Counted from the first letter of the stretch, positions 54,769 through 63,904 are shown. The stretch is 64,000 nt of DNA from Qipengyuania pacifica (GCF_019857205.1 NZ_JAHWXO010000012.1:1-64000), one strand, 5' to 3'. The notes: generated by a model not told the origin, from the letters alone. Translations and numbers: made by a program.

Positions 54769-55413
54769 ATGGAAGATGAACGCAAAGCCTTGGATGATCT
54801 GATCCAGCAACGAGGATGCAACTACTCCTCGATTTCCCGCCTTCTCGGACGCAACGCGGCATACATCCAGCAATACATCCGCCGCGGGAGTCCCCGGCAA
54901 CTGGACGAGCAGGACCGCTCCGTGCTCGCCCGCTTCTTCGGAGTAGACGAGAAGATCCTTGGCGCGCCCGAGCGGCGATCCGGCCCGGTTGTCGAACTGG
55001 TCCATGTCCCGGTTCTCGATGTCGAAGCCTCGGCAGGGCACGGCGCTTTGGCAGAGATGGAATCCAAATGCGCCCAGTTCGGGTTCGATGAGAAGTGGCT
55101 ACGCCGTCTGACCGCAAGCAAGGCGACGAGCCTTTCGATCATCGCCGTGCACGGGGATTCGATGGAGCCAACGCTGCATGACGGCGATGAAGTCATGGTC
55201 GATCTCAATGATGGACAGTCACGACTGCGCGACGGGATCTATGTGCTGCGCATGGACGACATGCTCAGTGTCAAGCGGGTCGCTATCGAACCGCAAGGCA
55301 AACGGGTCTCGGTGCTCAGCGACAATCCGGCCTATCCCAGTTGGCGCGGCCTGGAGAAGCGGACGATCAATATTGTCGGCCGCGTGCTTTGGTTCGGCCG
55401 CGCGCTTCGCTAA
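54769..55413 (+). CDS. S24-family LexA/CI-like repressor with intact Ser-Lys dyad
   Basis: The 214-residue protein has an N-terminal HTH (ALDDLIQQRGCNYSSISRLLGRN) and a C-terminal S24 domain. The nucleophile motif is HGDSMEPTL (Ser131) and the base is in SVKRVAIE (Lys169); an Ala-Gly pair at 89-90 in the linker is a plausible self-cleavage site. It should be inactivated by RecA-dependent self-cleavage after DNA damage. The SOS-like box and TAGGA palindromes upstream suggest LexA control plus autoregulation. It is divergent from the small gene and the defence operon, and leads a plus-strand operon of small genes. Confidence 0.9.
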   Translation: MEDERKALDDLIQQRGCNYSSISRLLGRNAAYIQQYIRRGSPRQLDEQDRSVLARFFGVDEKILGAPERRSGPVVELVHVPVLDVEASAGHGALAEMESKCAQFGFDEKWLRRLTASKATSLSIIAVHGDSMEPTLHDGDEVMVDLNDGQSRLRDGIYVLRMDDMLSVKRVAIEPQGKRVSVLSDNPAYPSWRGLEKRTINIVGRVLWFGRALR

Positions 55414-55424
55414 GTAACTCGCCA

Positions 55425-55850
55425 ATGCTTGCCCTCCTCGCTGCCTCGATCGTCGCTGCCGGCCAGACCTTTACCTGCACACCCACGAATGTCTGGGATG
55501 GCGACGGGCCCATATGGTGCGCCGAAGGCCCCCATGTCCGCATCGCCGGGATCGCCGCGCGCGAAATGGACGGAACATGCCGGACCAACCAGCCCTGCCC
55601 CGACGCGTCGGCTATCGAAGCGCGCGACGCGCTCGTCGATCTTCTTGGCGGCCATCGAGGGACCATCTCGACAGGGCATGCCGTGGTTCGTGGACCGAGA
55701 TTGACATGCCGGTCGGAAGGTTCGGCAGGCGGTAACCGGACGGCTGCCTGGTGCCGATTGCCGAACGGAGCCGATCTCTCCTGCTCGATGATCCAGACAC
55801 GCACAGTGCTGCGCTGGGATCGCTACTGGAAAGGGCCTGCATGCCGCTAG
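55425..55850 (+). CDS. Exported small protein resembling micrococcal-type nuclease
   Basis: The 141-residue protein has a short signal peptide (MLALLAASIVAAGQTF) and the strand pattern VWDGDGPIWC-EGPHVRIAGIAAREMDG, which matches the start of SNase-like (thermonuclease) folds, where D-G-D and R-I-x-G-I are conserved. The C-terminal half has cysteines and the NRTAAWCRLPNGADLSC stretch typical of sphingomonad versions. It is shorter than staphylococcal nuclease, so activity is uncertain. It starts 11 bases after the S24 stop. Confidence 0.65.
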   Translation: MLALLAASIVAAGQTFTCTPTNVWDGDGPIWCAEGPHVRIAGIAAREMDGTCRTNQPCPDASAIEARDALVDLLGGHRGTISTGHAVVRGPRLTCRSEGSAGGNRTAAWCRLPNGADLSCSMIQTRTVLRWDRYWKGPACR

Positions 55851-56149
55851 GCCCGGAACTCTATCTGACAGGCCGTCTTGCCGAAGGCCCCTTCGGACTT
55901 GAACTCCATTCGGGAGGCGGCGTGTGGGAACTCGACGCCGGGCGTAGAGCACGCCGGTTGCTCGGATGCGAAGTGGAAGTCTGCGGACGCCGCGCCGGGT
56001 TCAACGAGCTCATCTGCGATCAGATCTGGCCAGCAGGACAACCCCGCCCTCCTCGCTCAAAATTCAATATTGAACTTCTCTTGGCGTGCAGCGTCGTGGG
56101 CTACGGTTTGATCGCGTTCTTCCTCGGCCTTGTTGGACGTCTCGGCTGA
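55841..56149 (+). CDS. DUF5818-like small protein with C-terminal membrane segment
   Basis: The 102-residue protein shows the pattern YLTGRLAEGPFGLELHSGGGVWELDAGRRARRLLGCEVEVCGRRAGFNELICDQI, matching DUF5818. A C-terminal membrane helix (LLLACSVVGYGLIAFFLGLVG) follows. The start overlaps the end of the nuclease-like gene by 10 bases. Function is unknown. Confidence 0.75.
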   Translation: MPLGPELYLTGRLAEGPFGLELHSGGGVWELDAGRRARRLLGCEVEVCGRRAGFNELICDQIWPAGQPRPPRSKFNIELLLACSVVGYGLIAFFLGLVGRLG

Positions 56150-56346
56150 TGTTGAGCGATTGGGAACTCTGGGCTTGTGCCAACCAGGTCCTGAAAACCC
56201 ATGGTGAGAATGCACCGCTTCATGTCGCCGAGCAGATCGGCACGCTCGCGCTGGCACAGGACGAGGCGGGCATCGCCACTTGGAAAGCCATCGCCCAACG
56301 CGTTGCAGAGCTGATGGGGAAGGATCGCCCGACGCGCCTACAATAA
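56149..56346 (+). CDS. DUF6961-like small protein
   Basis: The 65-residue protein (MLSDWELWACANQVLKTHGENAPLHVAEQIGTLALAQDEAGIATWKAIAQRVAELM) matches the short DUF6961 pattern common in sphingomonads. It starts at a TGATG overlap with the previous gene. Function is unknown. It is the last gene of the S24-led operon and converges on the relaxase region. Confidence 0.75.
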   Translation: MLSDWELWACANQVLKTHGENAPLHVAEQIGTLALAQDEAGIATWKAIAQRVAELMGKDRPTRLQ

Positions 56347-56379
56347 GCCCGTATTACCTCAGTCACATCTCAATGCTGG

Positions 56380-56628
56380 TCAGCCCATCGGCGAGAGATC
56401 GCCTGGAAAGAGAGTGGGCTGAGAGCTCCTGCTGGCATTCCCCTCGCTTTCGATCTCCAAACCCTGCATCCGCTCGACCAGATGGCGCGCGAGATCGACA
56501 CGAGCATTGCGCTGGGTTCGCGGGTCGTCAGCGCCGAGCCCGACAAGCGTTGCTTCGGACGCGATGGCAATCGCGACTTCGATATGCGTGAACAGGATTT
56601 CATCGGCGATTCGGGACATGGTCGCCAT
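56380..56628 (-). CDS. Small hypothetical protein downstream of relaxase
   Basis: The 82-residue frame (start MATMSRIADEILFTHIEVAIAIASEATLVGLG) has a plausible helical N-terminus and a polar tail. No clear ribosome site was found for either ATG 56628 or 56619. It lies 63 bases after the relaxase stop on the same strand. Family not recognised. Confidence 0.5.
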   Translation of the reverse strand: MATMSRIADEILFTHIEVAIAIASEATLVGLGADDPRTQRNARVDLARHLVERMQGLEIESEGNASRSSQPTLFPGDLSPMG

Positions 56629-56691
56629 GAGAACAAAAACAGAACTAACAGTCAACTGGTGCCATATGAACCCATGCGGATAGACGTTGCG

Positions 56692-59628
56692 TCAGATCCC
56701 GATTTCGAAGGGCTTGGTGATCGAGCGATCGAGCTCGGGCGGGTCGCGAGCCGGTTCTTGCGAACGATCAGACGCCTTGCCCTTAGCCTGGCCCGATGCT
56801 GCCGCATCGCGCAGCTGATTGACCGTTTCGAGTGCCGAGCGCTTCATTCCCGGATTGCGCTCAACAGCTGCTTCGAGCTTGCCCGCATTGTCGACAAACA
56901 GGATCAGACCATCGCGCAGGCGGGTTATCGTCACGAGAAATGTCTGCTGATTGGCAAGATTGCGTTCGCGGCTATCCATGACGGCGATCCCGCGGTCGGA
57001 GGTCAGACCCTGCGCCATGTGCGCATTGAGCGCGTAGGCGAGATCAAGACGCTCGAGCATGGGGTCGCCCAGCCCCAGCAGGTGTTCGGCGCCAAGCGAC
57101 GTTTTCACTGTGACACCCTTCGGATCAACCGCCACTATGCGCGCCTGATCGGCGTTGAGCAGGCCGCGCTTGTGATCGGTCGCCGTCCAGCGAATGCGGT
57201 CACTATCGTGGATTTCTAGTGGGCGAACCTCAAACAGACGCAGCGGATCCTGCTCACCCTGCGGTCGCATCTGGCCCGGCCGGAATTCAAAGCGCTTGCC
57301 CCGCTCGTTCTGCAGCATCACGCGTTCGCGGGAGGGATCGGTCGCGATCACCTCATAGCGCCCTCTCTGAAGGCCCTGCCCCCTTTGCCGGCGGTCGACT
57401 TCGAGCACCATGCCGGCCGCATAGCTGCGCGCATAGCGCATTTCCTCACGCGTCAGGTTGACGCGCGACAGCACTGTGAGACCCAAAGAACCCGGTCCCA
57501 ATTCGCCATTGGCCTTGAGCCCAGTCTGGACGGCTTCATTCACCTGTCCGCGCAAATTGCGACCCGACGCATAGATCGCGGTCACCTCACGCTCAGCAGG
57601 TGAAAGCGATAGCCAGGCCGCCGCGGCGTCGACGGAAGCTGTATTTCCCGACGCGACGACATGCGGGCCAAGATGTCGTAAGGCCTCGTCGATATTTCCG
57701 CCCTGCGCTGCATATTGAGCGTCGCGCAGCGCCTTATCGCGGGCCCGGAGATTGGTGTTCATGGTGGCCGTTTCGACGCCTGCCTTCTGCATGACGTCGA
57801 AGGGTTTGCCCGCATCGACAGCGCCCAATTGCTTCCTGTCCCCTATGCTGGCGAAGCGGTCGAGCTGAAGCAGGTTGGCGAGGCGCACCAGCTTTTCCTT
57901 GTCGGCATTGCCGACCATCGAGGCTTCGTCGAGTAGCACCGTGGTGCCGCGCAGAGACGCGCGAGCTTCAGCAAGCCTCGTCTGGTCTGCTCCTTCCAGA
58001 AGGCCCTGATGTTGGCGTAGAAAGCGCGCGACCGTCATCGAGGGAATGCCGGTGTCACGTTCAAGCATCTGCACGAGCGTGTTCTGGACTGCTAGTCCGA
58101 GCACGGACCTGCCTTCCTCGCGCAAGATGTCCGCCACAGGTTTGAGGACGGTACTCTTGCCGGCGCCCGCCACACCCTGAATGGCGACAATCCGGTTGTG
58201 CGAGGCGAGAAGCAGGCGCCCTGCCCCTTCCTGGCCAGGGTTCAAGGTCAGGCCATATTTGAGCTGAGAGAGCGCCTGTAGCCGCTCTCCGGCCACATCA
58301 GCTTCGACCACGGCAGCCCCATGGCCACGTCCGGTTTCGACGGCGGCGATGATGCGCTGCTCGAGCCCGATCGCATGGCGGGTTGTGACAAGATGCCGAT
58401 CTGCACCCTTGCCTTTTTGCAGGTAGCCCTGGCGCAGCAACTGGTCGACGCGATGTTCGATATCGGCAAGAGTAGTGGGCAAGGCGAAGCCTAGCGCTGA
58501 GCGATATATTTCGGTCCGCGAGAACGCCGCCTCGCGCTCGCCCAAATGCCGGATTGCCGATGCAACCGCATGAACCGCCGCGATCTGCTCGGGCGTCCTG
58601 CGCCCCATGTCGCGGGGCACAAGCGGGTCGCCCTGACGTAGCCCCAGACGCTCCGCGAAGGTCGCAGCCAAAAGGCGCGCCCGCTGACCGATCGATCGGA
58701 CCGAATTTCCAATTCCGGAGACGGAGCCAATGTCGGTGGCGGCCCGTGCATTGGCCTGTGCAATGACAAGCCTCGGATCAAAGCCCAACTGTGCTGCTGC
58801 CTCGCGCCATTGGTTCACGAGAGCCTGGCGGTCTGCCACCGGCCCTTTGTCCGCCCGGGTCATCAGATTGGCCGCATTGCGCGCCGCGAGGCCCTTGCCT
58901 TCCATCGTCGAAAGCCTGTCAAGGATCTCGGCGCGGCGCGAACTGAAGGCGTCACGAACGGGTTTTGGGACGCCCACCGCTTCGAAATTGCCATGCTTAC
59001 CGAATTCGCCAACCTGGTAGCCGAGCTTTTCTACGGCCAAACGGAAGCGCGCCATGGTCATGGCATTGAGCAGCGTATTGTGCTCCCAGATCTTGTCATT
59101 CCTCAGCGCTCGCCATTTGCCATCGGGTCCCTGGGTGACATTGGCAACCACGGCGTGAAAGTGCGCGTTTGGCTCCTGATTACGGTTTGTATCGTGCTGG
59201 AAAAGCCCGATCACGAGATTGCGCGTCGCGACCACCCGTTCCTTGCCGCGGACTTCCATGCGGGTTTCGGCGAGATTCTTCTCGGCCCAGGCCAGCGTCT
59301 CGCGGACGGCCGCGCCGTAGGCATCGAGGATACGTCTGTCGCCGCCGACGAGGGCAAGGATGGACCAGCTCTTGGGCATCGAGAAAGTGAGGTCGGTGCC
59401 GGCGCGATGCGCCCTGTTATCGCTCCCGACACGGCTGCCATCGGGCAGCATGCCCTTGAGCACGGCCTCGAACTGCGAGGCCTCGATAACGCCTCGCAAT
59501 CCAAGCGTCTCCGCGCCTTTGCCAAGCCATTGACCCGACCTCTCGGCATCGGCGCGGGTATAGTAATTGTCGGCGGCAAAGTAATTGGCAGCGCCGCCAG
59601 CAGTACGGACATTGGCTACAGAGAGCAT
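56692..59628 (-). CDS. traI: MobF-family conjugative relaxase/helicase (TraI/TrwC type)
   Basis: The 978-residue protein has an N-terminal relaxase domain with tandem Tyr22-Tyr23 and the 3-His metal site H145, H156, H158 (NQEPNAHFHAVVANV), plus Asp in TDLTFSMPKSW (79). A C-terminal TraI-type helicase follows with Walker A GVAGAGKST (near 487) and Walker B LLDEASMV. It nicks oriT, stays bound to the 5' end and unwinds the strand during transfer. The start is ATG 59628, with GGAG upstream. It follows traD by 37 bases. Confidence 0.93.
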   Translation of the reverse strand: MLSVANVRTAGGAANYFAADNYYTRADAERSGQWLGKGAETLGLRGVIEASQFEAVLKGMLPDGSRVGSDNRAHRAGTDLTFSMPKSWSILALVGGDRRILDAYGAAVRETLAWAEKNLAETRMEVRGKERVVATRNLVIGLFQHDTNRNQEPNAHFHAVVANVTQGPDGKWRALRNDKIWEHNTLLNAMTMARFRLAVEKLGYQVGEFGKHGNFEAVGVPKPVRDAFSSRRAEILDRLSTMEGKGLAARNAANLMTRADKGPVADRQALVNQWREAAAQLGFDPRLVIAQANARAATDIGSVSGIGNSVRSIGQRARLLAATFAERLGLRQGDPLVPRDMGRRTPEQIAAVHAVASAIRHLGEREAAFSRTEIYRSALGFALPTTLADIEHRVDQLLRQGYLQKGKGADRHLVTTRHAIGLEQRIIAAVETGRGHGAAVVEADVAGERLQALSQLKYGLTLNPGQEGAGRLLLASHNRIVAIQGVAGAGKSTVLKPVADILREEGRSVLGLAVQNTLVQMLERDTGIPSMTVARFLRQHQGLLEGADQTRLAEARASLRGTTVLLDEASMVGNADKEKLVRLANLLQLDRFASIGDRKQLGAVDAGKPFDVMQKAGVETATMNTNLRARDKALRDAQYAAQGGNIDEALRHLGPHVVASGNTASVDAAAAWLSLSPAEREVTAIYASGRNLRGQVNEAVQTGLKANGELGPGSLGLTVLSRVNLTREEMRYARSYAAGMVLEVDRRQRGQGLQRGRYEVIATDPSRERVMLQNERGKRFEFRPGQMRPQGEQDPLRLFEVRPLEIHDSDRIRWTATDHKRGLLNADQARIVAVDPKGVTVKTSLGAEHLLGLGDPMLERLDLAYALNAHMAQGLTSDRGIAVMDSRERNLANQQTFLVTITRLRDGLILFVDNAGKLEAAVERNPGMKRSALETVNQLRDAAASGQAKGKASDRSQEPARDPPELDRSITKPFEIGI

Positions 59629-59665
59629 CAGGTCTCACTCCGCCGGGCGGCGTCTGCCTCGTGCG

Positions 59666-62050
59666 TCACAGTTCAAAATCGCCGAGGCCGGGACCCTCCT
59701 GCGAAGGCTGATCCTGCTCGGGAACGCCGTCTTCGAGCATGAGCTTGCGGGCTTCTGCCTCTCGCTGGCGCTGGGCTATCCGATCGACGGCTTGCGGCTT
59801 ATCCGAGGGTGGATTGGCCCGCGGCAAGTCGCTTCGGCGTCCCTCCTTCACGCTTTTCGATGGATTCTTCTCATCGGGATGATCGCCTTCGCGGAGCGTC
59901 GCATTCGTGGGCAGCAATGGACGGGAGCTACGCGGCGTTGCCGTCCGCTCTTCGGGCGACGATTTTCCCGGATGACCGGACTTACCTGACGGCTTCCTGA
60001 GGTCGTCGGGAATGTCCTTTTCGTCCTGTTTCGCCGCCTGCTGGCGTGATCGCTTGGCATCCGCCTCGACTACCGGCTCAAGCGGAAGAGTACCTTGCTT
60101 TGGGACGACAGGCTTGCCTGCCCCGTCATCGTTCGACGAAGGATGTTCGCTCTGGTTTGTTGGCGGATTAGCAGACGTCTGGCCGCCCCCAGTTTCGCCT
60201 TCGGCTTTCCGGATTGGCTCTCGATCCTTGGCCCGACCGACGAAGACATGTGCGATTCTTTCCCGGTCTATCGGCTTCAAACGGACCGGCGCTGCAGGAA
60301 AGCCATCCGGGAATTTGATGAAGCCTGACAGGCGCGGCAGGTTCATCAACTGGTCGGGCAGCAGCAAAGGCTCGATATGCTTGCGCGGCGTCAGGCTGAC
60401 GGCGTCTCGAGCATTGTTGTAGCCATAGGTGTAGCCCTCTTCCATGTCGCGAACCTGGCGGTGACCGATGAAGTCGGAGCACCAGGTAGCAGTCTCGCGA
60501 TCTGCTGTGCCGAGGATCAGTTTGGTCCGGGCAAGCGATGCAAGCGTCATCGCCATGTTCTCGCCATAGACCTCTTTGAGCTTGGCGTAGGCGTGGATGC
60601 CGGTGACGATCGCGCCGCCAAAATTACGCGCCGTCTGCAGGCCTTTTTCGAGCGCTGGCAGGCGATGAAGCGCGCCCAGCTCGTCGATGAAGAACCAGCA
60701 TTTGAGATCCTTGGTGCGGGGCATCGTCATCAGCGTGTTCATCGCCGTATCGAGCCACAGCGTGAGGAGCTGCGCGCACACGCTCATGTCGACGTAGCGC
60801 GCGGAGATGAAGACCATCGAGCCACTTTTTCTGGCGTGAGCACCTTCGTCATCATGGGTGCACTCTTCGATCCAGTCACGGATCGAAAAGCGGCGCCCGG
60901 AAGTGGGCAGGAGCTTCAGCGCCTTGGCGTTCACGTTGAACACTGCCCGGATCGATTCCGCCATGCGCGCGGCTTCAGGAGCAGTAAGGGGATCGGCGAT
61001 CGTGCCTCGCATCATGGCGTGGACCCGCGAGAGATCAGCGGTCATCAGTTCGCGGGCAAGCGCAGCATTGGTGCCCCGCCCTTCGGCCACCAGCTTGAGG
61101 CAGAACTCGACGAACAAGGCACGCGCCGCGATGACCCAGAACTGCGCCTCCCCGCCCCCGTCATGGGGCACGAGGGCTTCCGCTGCCGCCCAGAATTCAC
61201 CTTCGGTGCGGCATTCGTCGAAGAGGCTCCATTGCGGACAGCGCGCGTCGAGCGGGTTCAGAATGATGTCCCGGTCGGCCTGGTAGAAGTGTTCGATGAA
61301 AGCGCCGGTCAGGTCGAATACGACGCAGCGCTGTCCCTTGGCGCGCGCTTCGGCAATCATGTCCGACATGGCTACTGTCTTGCCCATGCCGGTGGTCCCG
61401 ATGAGCATGGCGTGGCTCTGTTCGAGCCGCCAGGGATAGACAACCGTTGCAAGATGCGAGGGTCGGTAGGGAAATGCCGAGGACAGTTCCTTGGGCGAAC
61501 ACAGATGCCATTTCCAACCCATAGAGCTCGAGAGCTCACGGGCGCGCTCGCGCTGGTTGTGCCCGCGCAGTTCATCGACCAGTTCCGGTAGGGTAACGAG
61601 CATGGCCCCGCGCTCATGTTTGCGCTCTTTTGAACGGCTGCCGAAGCGCGCTGCGAACCAGTAGAACAGCACGAACGCCGGCACGAGAAGCAAGGCCGAA
61701 CGCACCAGAGCATCGCCCAGCAAGTCGAGCATATGATCCCAGGCATTGATCACCGGCGGATAGGCATCGAGCATGATGATGGGGAGCTGGACGGTTCCTC
61801 CAAACCCCGTTTCGAGTGCGACCTGTTTGGCCGGATCGAACTCCATGAAGCCGTAGATGGCAGCATAAATTCGCATCCAGACGAGGTAGGCTTCGTGATC
61901 GCTCAGCCCTGCCGAAATGGTCCACCAGCTAGTCCAGGAAATGCCGATGGCGGCGATGATTAGCGGCCCCTTGAGACCTGCTGCAAACATGAAGCTGAAG
62001 TGTCCGAGCAGCTGACTTCCGCGCGTGAAGTTGACGAGGTTACGCTTCAT
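59666..62050 (-). CDS. traD: TraD-type coupling protein
   Basis: The 794-residue protein has two N-terminal membrane segments, Walker A GTTGMGKT near residue 218, and a hexameric ATPase core with VFDLTGAFIEHF and FFIDELGALHRL (Walker B). A charged disordered C-terminus (about 600-794) follows. It delivers the relaxase-DNA complex to the T4SS. The start is ATG 62050, which overlaps the RHH gene; upstream in-frame starts run into that gene. Confidence 0.93.
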   Translation of the reverse strand: MKRNLVNFTRGSQLLGHFSFMFAAGLKGPLIIAAIGISWTSWWTISAGLSDHEAYLVWMRIYAAIYGFMEFDPAKQVALETGFGGTVQLPIIMLDAYPPVINAWDHMLDLLGDALVRSALLLVPAFVLFYWFAARFGSRSKERKHERGAMLVTLPELVDELRGHNQRERARELSSSMGWKWHLCSPKELSSAFPYRPSHLATVVYPWRLEQSHAMLIGTTGMGKTVAMSDMIAEARAKGQRCVVFDLTGAFIEHFYQADRDIILNPLDARCPQWSLFDECRTEGEFWAAAEALVPHDGGGEAQFWVIAARALFVEFCLKLVAEGRGTNAALARELMTADLSRVHAMMRGTIADPLTAPEAARMAESIRAVFNVNAKALKLLPTSGRRFSIRDWIEECTHDDEGAHARKSGSMVFISARYVDMSVCAQLLTLWLDTAMNTLMTMPRTKDLKCWFFIDELGALHRLPALEKGLQTARNFGGAIVTGIHAYAKLKEVYGENMAMTLASLARTKLILGTADRETATWCSDFIGHRQVRDMEEGYTYGYNNARDAVSLTPRKHIEPLLLPDQLMNLPRLSGFIKFPDGFPAAPVRLKPIDRERIAHVFVGRAKDREPIRKAEGETGGGQTSANPPTNQSEHPSSNDDGAGKPVVPKQGTLPLEPVVEADAKRSRQQAAKQDEKDIPDDLRKPSGKSGHPGKSSPEERTATPRSSRPLLPTNATLREGDHPDEKNPSKSVKEGRRSDLPRANPPSDKPQAVDRIAQRQREAEARKLMLEDGVPEQDQPSQEGPGLGDFEL

Positions 62051-62372
62051 CGGAACCTCCCTCGCCGGCATTTGCGGTGAGCCCCAGTTCCTTGCATTTG
62101 CGCGCGTAGGCCTGATGGGCTCGCTCGCGCAGACCGTGATCGGCATGCCCTGCAAGAAGGGCATCGACGCCGACCATTGTGAACACCGATTGACGGCTGA
62201 CGCGGTCCACAGATGTTTCGAGCTTTGATGCAAGATCATCGTTTTCGCATGCCTGCGAAAGCAGCGACCGGATCCATTCGCTGACGCTGATATCGCGCCG
62301 CTTTGCTGCAGCACGAACCCGCTCGGCGAGCTCGACGGTGACGTGTACCTGGAGAGATTTTGGCCGTGTCAT
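62040..62372 (-). CDS. Ribbon-helix-helix accessory protein for DNA processing
   Basis: The 110-residue protein has an N-terminal RHH pattern (SLQVHVTVELAERVRAAAKRRDISVSEWIRSLL), then a helical C-terminus. Such TraY/TrwA/MobC-like proteins bind oriT and help the relaxase. It is first in the DNA-processing operon, overlaps traD by 11 bases and sits beside the oriT-like region. ATG 62372 is chosen over a longer frame. Confidence 0.82.
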   Translation of the reverse strand: MTRPKSLQVHVTVELAERVRAAAKRRDISVSEWIRSLLSQACENDDLASKLETSVDRVSRQSVFTMVGVDALLAGHADHGLRERAHQAYARKCKELGLTANAGEGGSDEA

Positions 62373-62813
62373 GCACGGACTCCTTGTGGTCAGGAGCCCG
62401 GAACGCACTGCGAAAGGCGGTTATTGTCTAAATCAAAAGCGAGAACATGTCAAGAACACTTGGAATGCGCAGGAATGCGCCATTCCTGGCTGCCTTCAAT
62501 CAAATGCGATTGGCGAATTGGCGACCATTCATTTCTGATTGAGAAGCTGCCATTTTTGCAAGAATCCATCAACACTCTGTCTTTACGCTCTTTTTTACTG
62601 CTTCCCGCTTGCGATTTGTCGCGTACGGTGTGCACCTCTGTCCCCAGCTTAGAGGGTAGATCCCAGTGTCATGACCTGCACGGGATCGACGGTTTTGAAA
62701 TCCCAAGACCTAGGGATGAAGACGATGCCGCTCGATTGCCGATTGTGTTAAAGATCGATCGAGTCCGCCGGCCGGAAGAATGGTGTCGCGGGCATCCCAC
62801 CGGGAGCATGGCT
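62373..62813. other. oriT-like region between RHH gene and small gene
   Basis: There is no gene in these 441 bases. Next to the RHH gene are an R388-like nic core (62407-62430), direct repeats GGAATGCGC at 62462 and 62472, the inverted repeat GGAATG-CGC-CATTCC (62472-62486) and direct repeats ATTGGCG at 62509 and 62517. The composition is AT-richer than its surroundings, as expected of an origin of transfer. Confidence 0.65.
62407..62430 (+). other. Candidate nic site of oriT
   Basis: An imperfect hairpin ACTGC-GAAAG-GCGGT (62407-62421) is followed at once by TATTGTCT (62422-62429) and A. As I recall it, the R388 nic region has a GAAA-loop hairpin followed by TATTGTCT and then A, with the nick after the last T. 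By analogy the nick would fall between 62429 and 62430. Confidence 0.65.
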
Positions 62814-63008
62814 ATGGCGGACGTAACACTGAGCGCGACACCCAAAGGTAATGGTTTCCAGGCGACCGTGACCTATTCCGACGGCATATCGATCAGTTCG
62901 GCGGAAGCCTTTCCGACGAAAGCCGAAGCCATTTCAGCAGCGGCCATGAAGGTACTCGACATGCCCGATCGGCTGGAGGAATTGGATGCGTCTACCGCCG
63001 AGGACTGA
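62814..63008 (+). CDS. Small hypothetical protein
   Basis: The 64-residue protein (MADVTLSATPKGNGFQATVTYSDG, then ISSAEAFPTKAEAISAAAMKVLDM) has a beta-hairpin start and a helical end. ATG 62814 follows GGGAG by 7 nt, better than the ATG six bases earlier. It is not recognised; small genes like it are common near sphingomonad oriT regions. Confidence 0.65.
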   Translation: MADVTLSATPKGNGFQATVTYSDGISISSAEAFPTKAEAISAAAMKVLDMPDRLEELDASTAED

Positions 63009-63070
63009 TGTTGCAGGGAATGCTCGCGCGATACCTATGGGAGCGACATTACGGGACTCGAGCAAAAAGA

Positions 63071-63100
63071 AAGGAGGAAGCCCTGACGGACTTCCTCCTT
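63071..63100 (-). terminator. Intrinsic terminator of the minus-strand small gene
   Basis: AAGGAGGAAG and CTTCCTCCTT pair across a ten-base interior that itself partly pairs. On the minus strand the stem is followed by TTTCTTTTT (63064-63072). It lies 10 bases after the stop at 63111. Confidence 0.8.
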
Positions 63101-63110
63101 GTGTGTAGCC

Positions 63111-63347
63111 TCAGAATTCATCGCACAGCTTTCCGGGCACTGTGTCGATGACCCGGTCCAGCATGGCCTTGGGCAGTGCGCCGTAATCGCCCTCATCGAC
63201 CGCGATGTAACCTGCCTCACCATCGGTCAGGACGTATTGGGTGAAGTAGCTGTGAAGGGACCGGGCATGAGCCTTGTCGAGTGCGGCAACCAAAGCTGCC
63301 TGATCTGCCCGGAATGAACCCTGCGCGATATTCAGTGAAGCGTACAT
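63111..63347 (-). CDS. Small hypothetical protein
   Basis: The 78-residue protein (start MYASLNIAQGSFRADQAALVAALDKAH) has an excellent AGGAGG ribosome site and is followed by a strong terminator, so it is a real monocistronic gene. It is polar and mostly helical. Not recognised. Confidence 0.75.
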   Translation of the reverse strand: MYASLNIAQGSFRADQAALVAALDKAHARSLHSYFTQYVLTDGEAGYIAVDEGDYGALPKAMLDRVIDTVPGKLCDEF

Positions 63348-63673
63348 GATCTTTCCTCCTGATGTTCGATGCGTCGCATCAGGAGCTGCGAAGATGTGGG
63401 TGACGGGCCGGGTCAGGGACCGCGCATAGCGCGGCCGCGAAGCGGCGATGGGGGAAACGATTTTTGCCGGGCTTGCCCGGTAAAAATGGTGGGGCCCCGT
63501 CGTCCTTGACGCGGCCCCAAAGCCCGCATCACACTTGGCCTTTCTGCGAGAGAGACCTCTCCAACGTCAGCGTGAAAAGCACTGGCATCGCGGCAAAAAC
63601 CGTTTTCCTACATCGCCCCATGTTGGCACTGTCGCACGTGGAGGGGACCAACGGCCAGCGAAAGGACAAACTC
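63348..63673. other. Structured non-coding region with hairpins
   Basis: No gene is supported in these 326 bases. It contains the palindrome GATGCG-T-CGCATC (about 63369-63381) and a bidirectional terminator-like hairpin at 63460-63487. A further stem, GGGGCC-C-CGTC paired with GACG-C-GGCCCC, spans 63491-63518. It holds the promoters of both flanking divergent genes. Confidence 0.6.
63460..63487. terminator. Bidirectional terminator-like hairpin
   Basis: ATTTTTGCCGGG and CCCGGTAAAAAT pair almost perfectly around a CTTG loop, giving a GC stem with U-runs in both directions. It lies more than 100 bases from any gene end, so an attenuator or small-RNA end is also possible. Confidence 0.6.
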
Positions 63674-63904
63674 ATGGCCAGGTCCAAACCGAACGCGCGG
63701 AATGCGCTCAAGAAGCTGCGCGAGCAGCGCGAAGAACTCGATGCACAGGAGGCCAGGCTCCGCGAGGAAGCGGCAGGCGAACTGGGCAAGGTTCTTCTCG
63801 AATGCGGAGCCGAGACTATCGAACCTGCGCAACTGAAGCAGCTCATCCGCGCATCGCTCACCATCGGGATCGACGATGCCCTCAAGAGGCTCTCCCCCAC
63901 CTGA
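63674..63904 (+). CDS. DUF6437-like small protein
   Basis: The 76-residue protein (MARSKPNARNALKKLREQREELDAQEARLREEAAGELGKVLLECGAETI) is coiled coil followed by a short helical domain (PAQLKQLIRASLTIGIDDALKRL). It resembles DUF6437 proteins of sphingomonad mobile elements. ATG 63674 follows AAGGA. Confidence 0.7.
   Translation: MARSKPNARNALKKLREQREELDAQEARLREEAAGELGKVLLECGAETIEPAQLKQLIRASLTIGIDDALKRLSPT

Noticed and set aside
58810..59742. 310-codon open frame on the plus strand opposite the relaxase
   Set aside because: It lies antisense to the conserved relaxase active-site region and has no recognisable domain.
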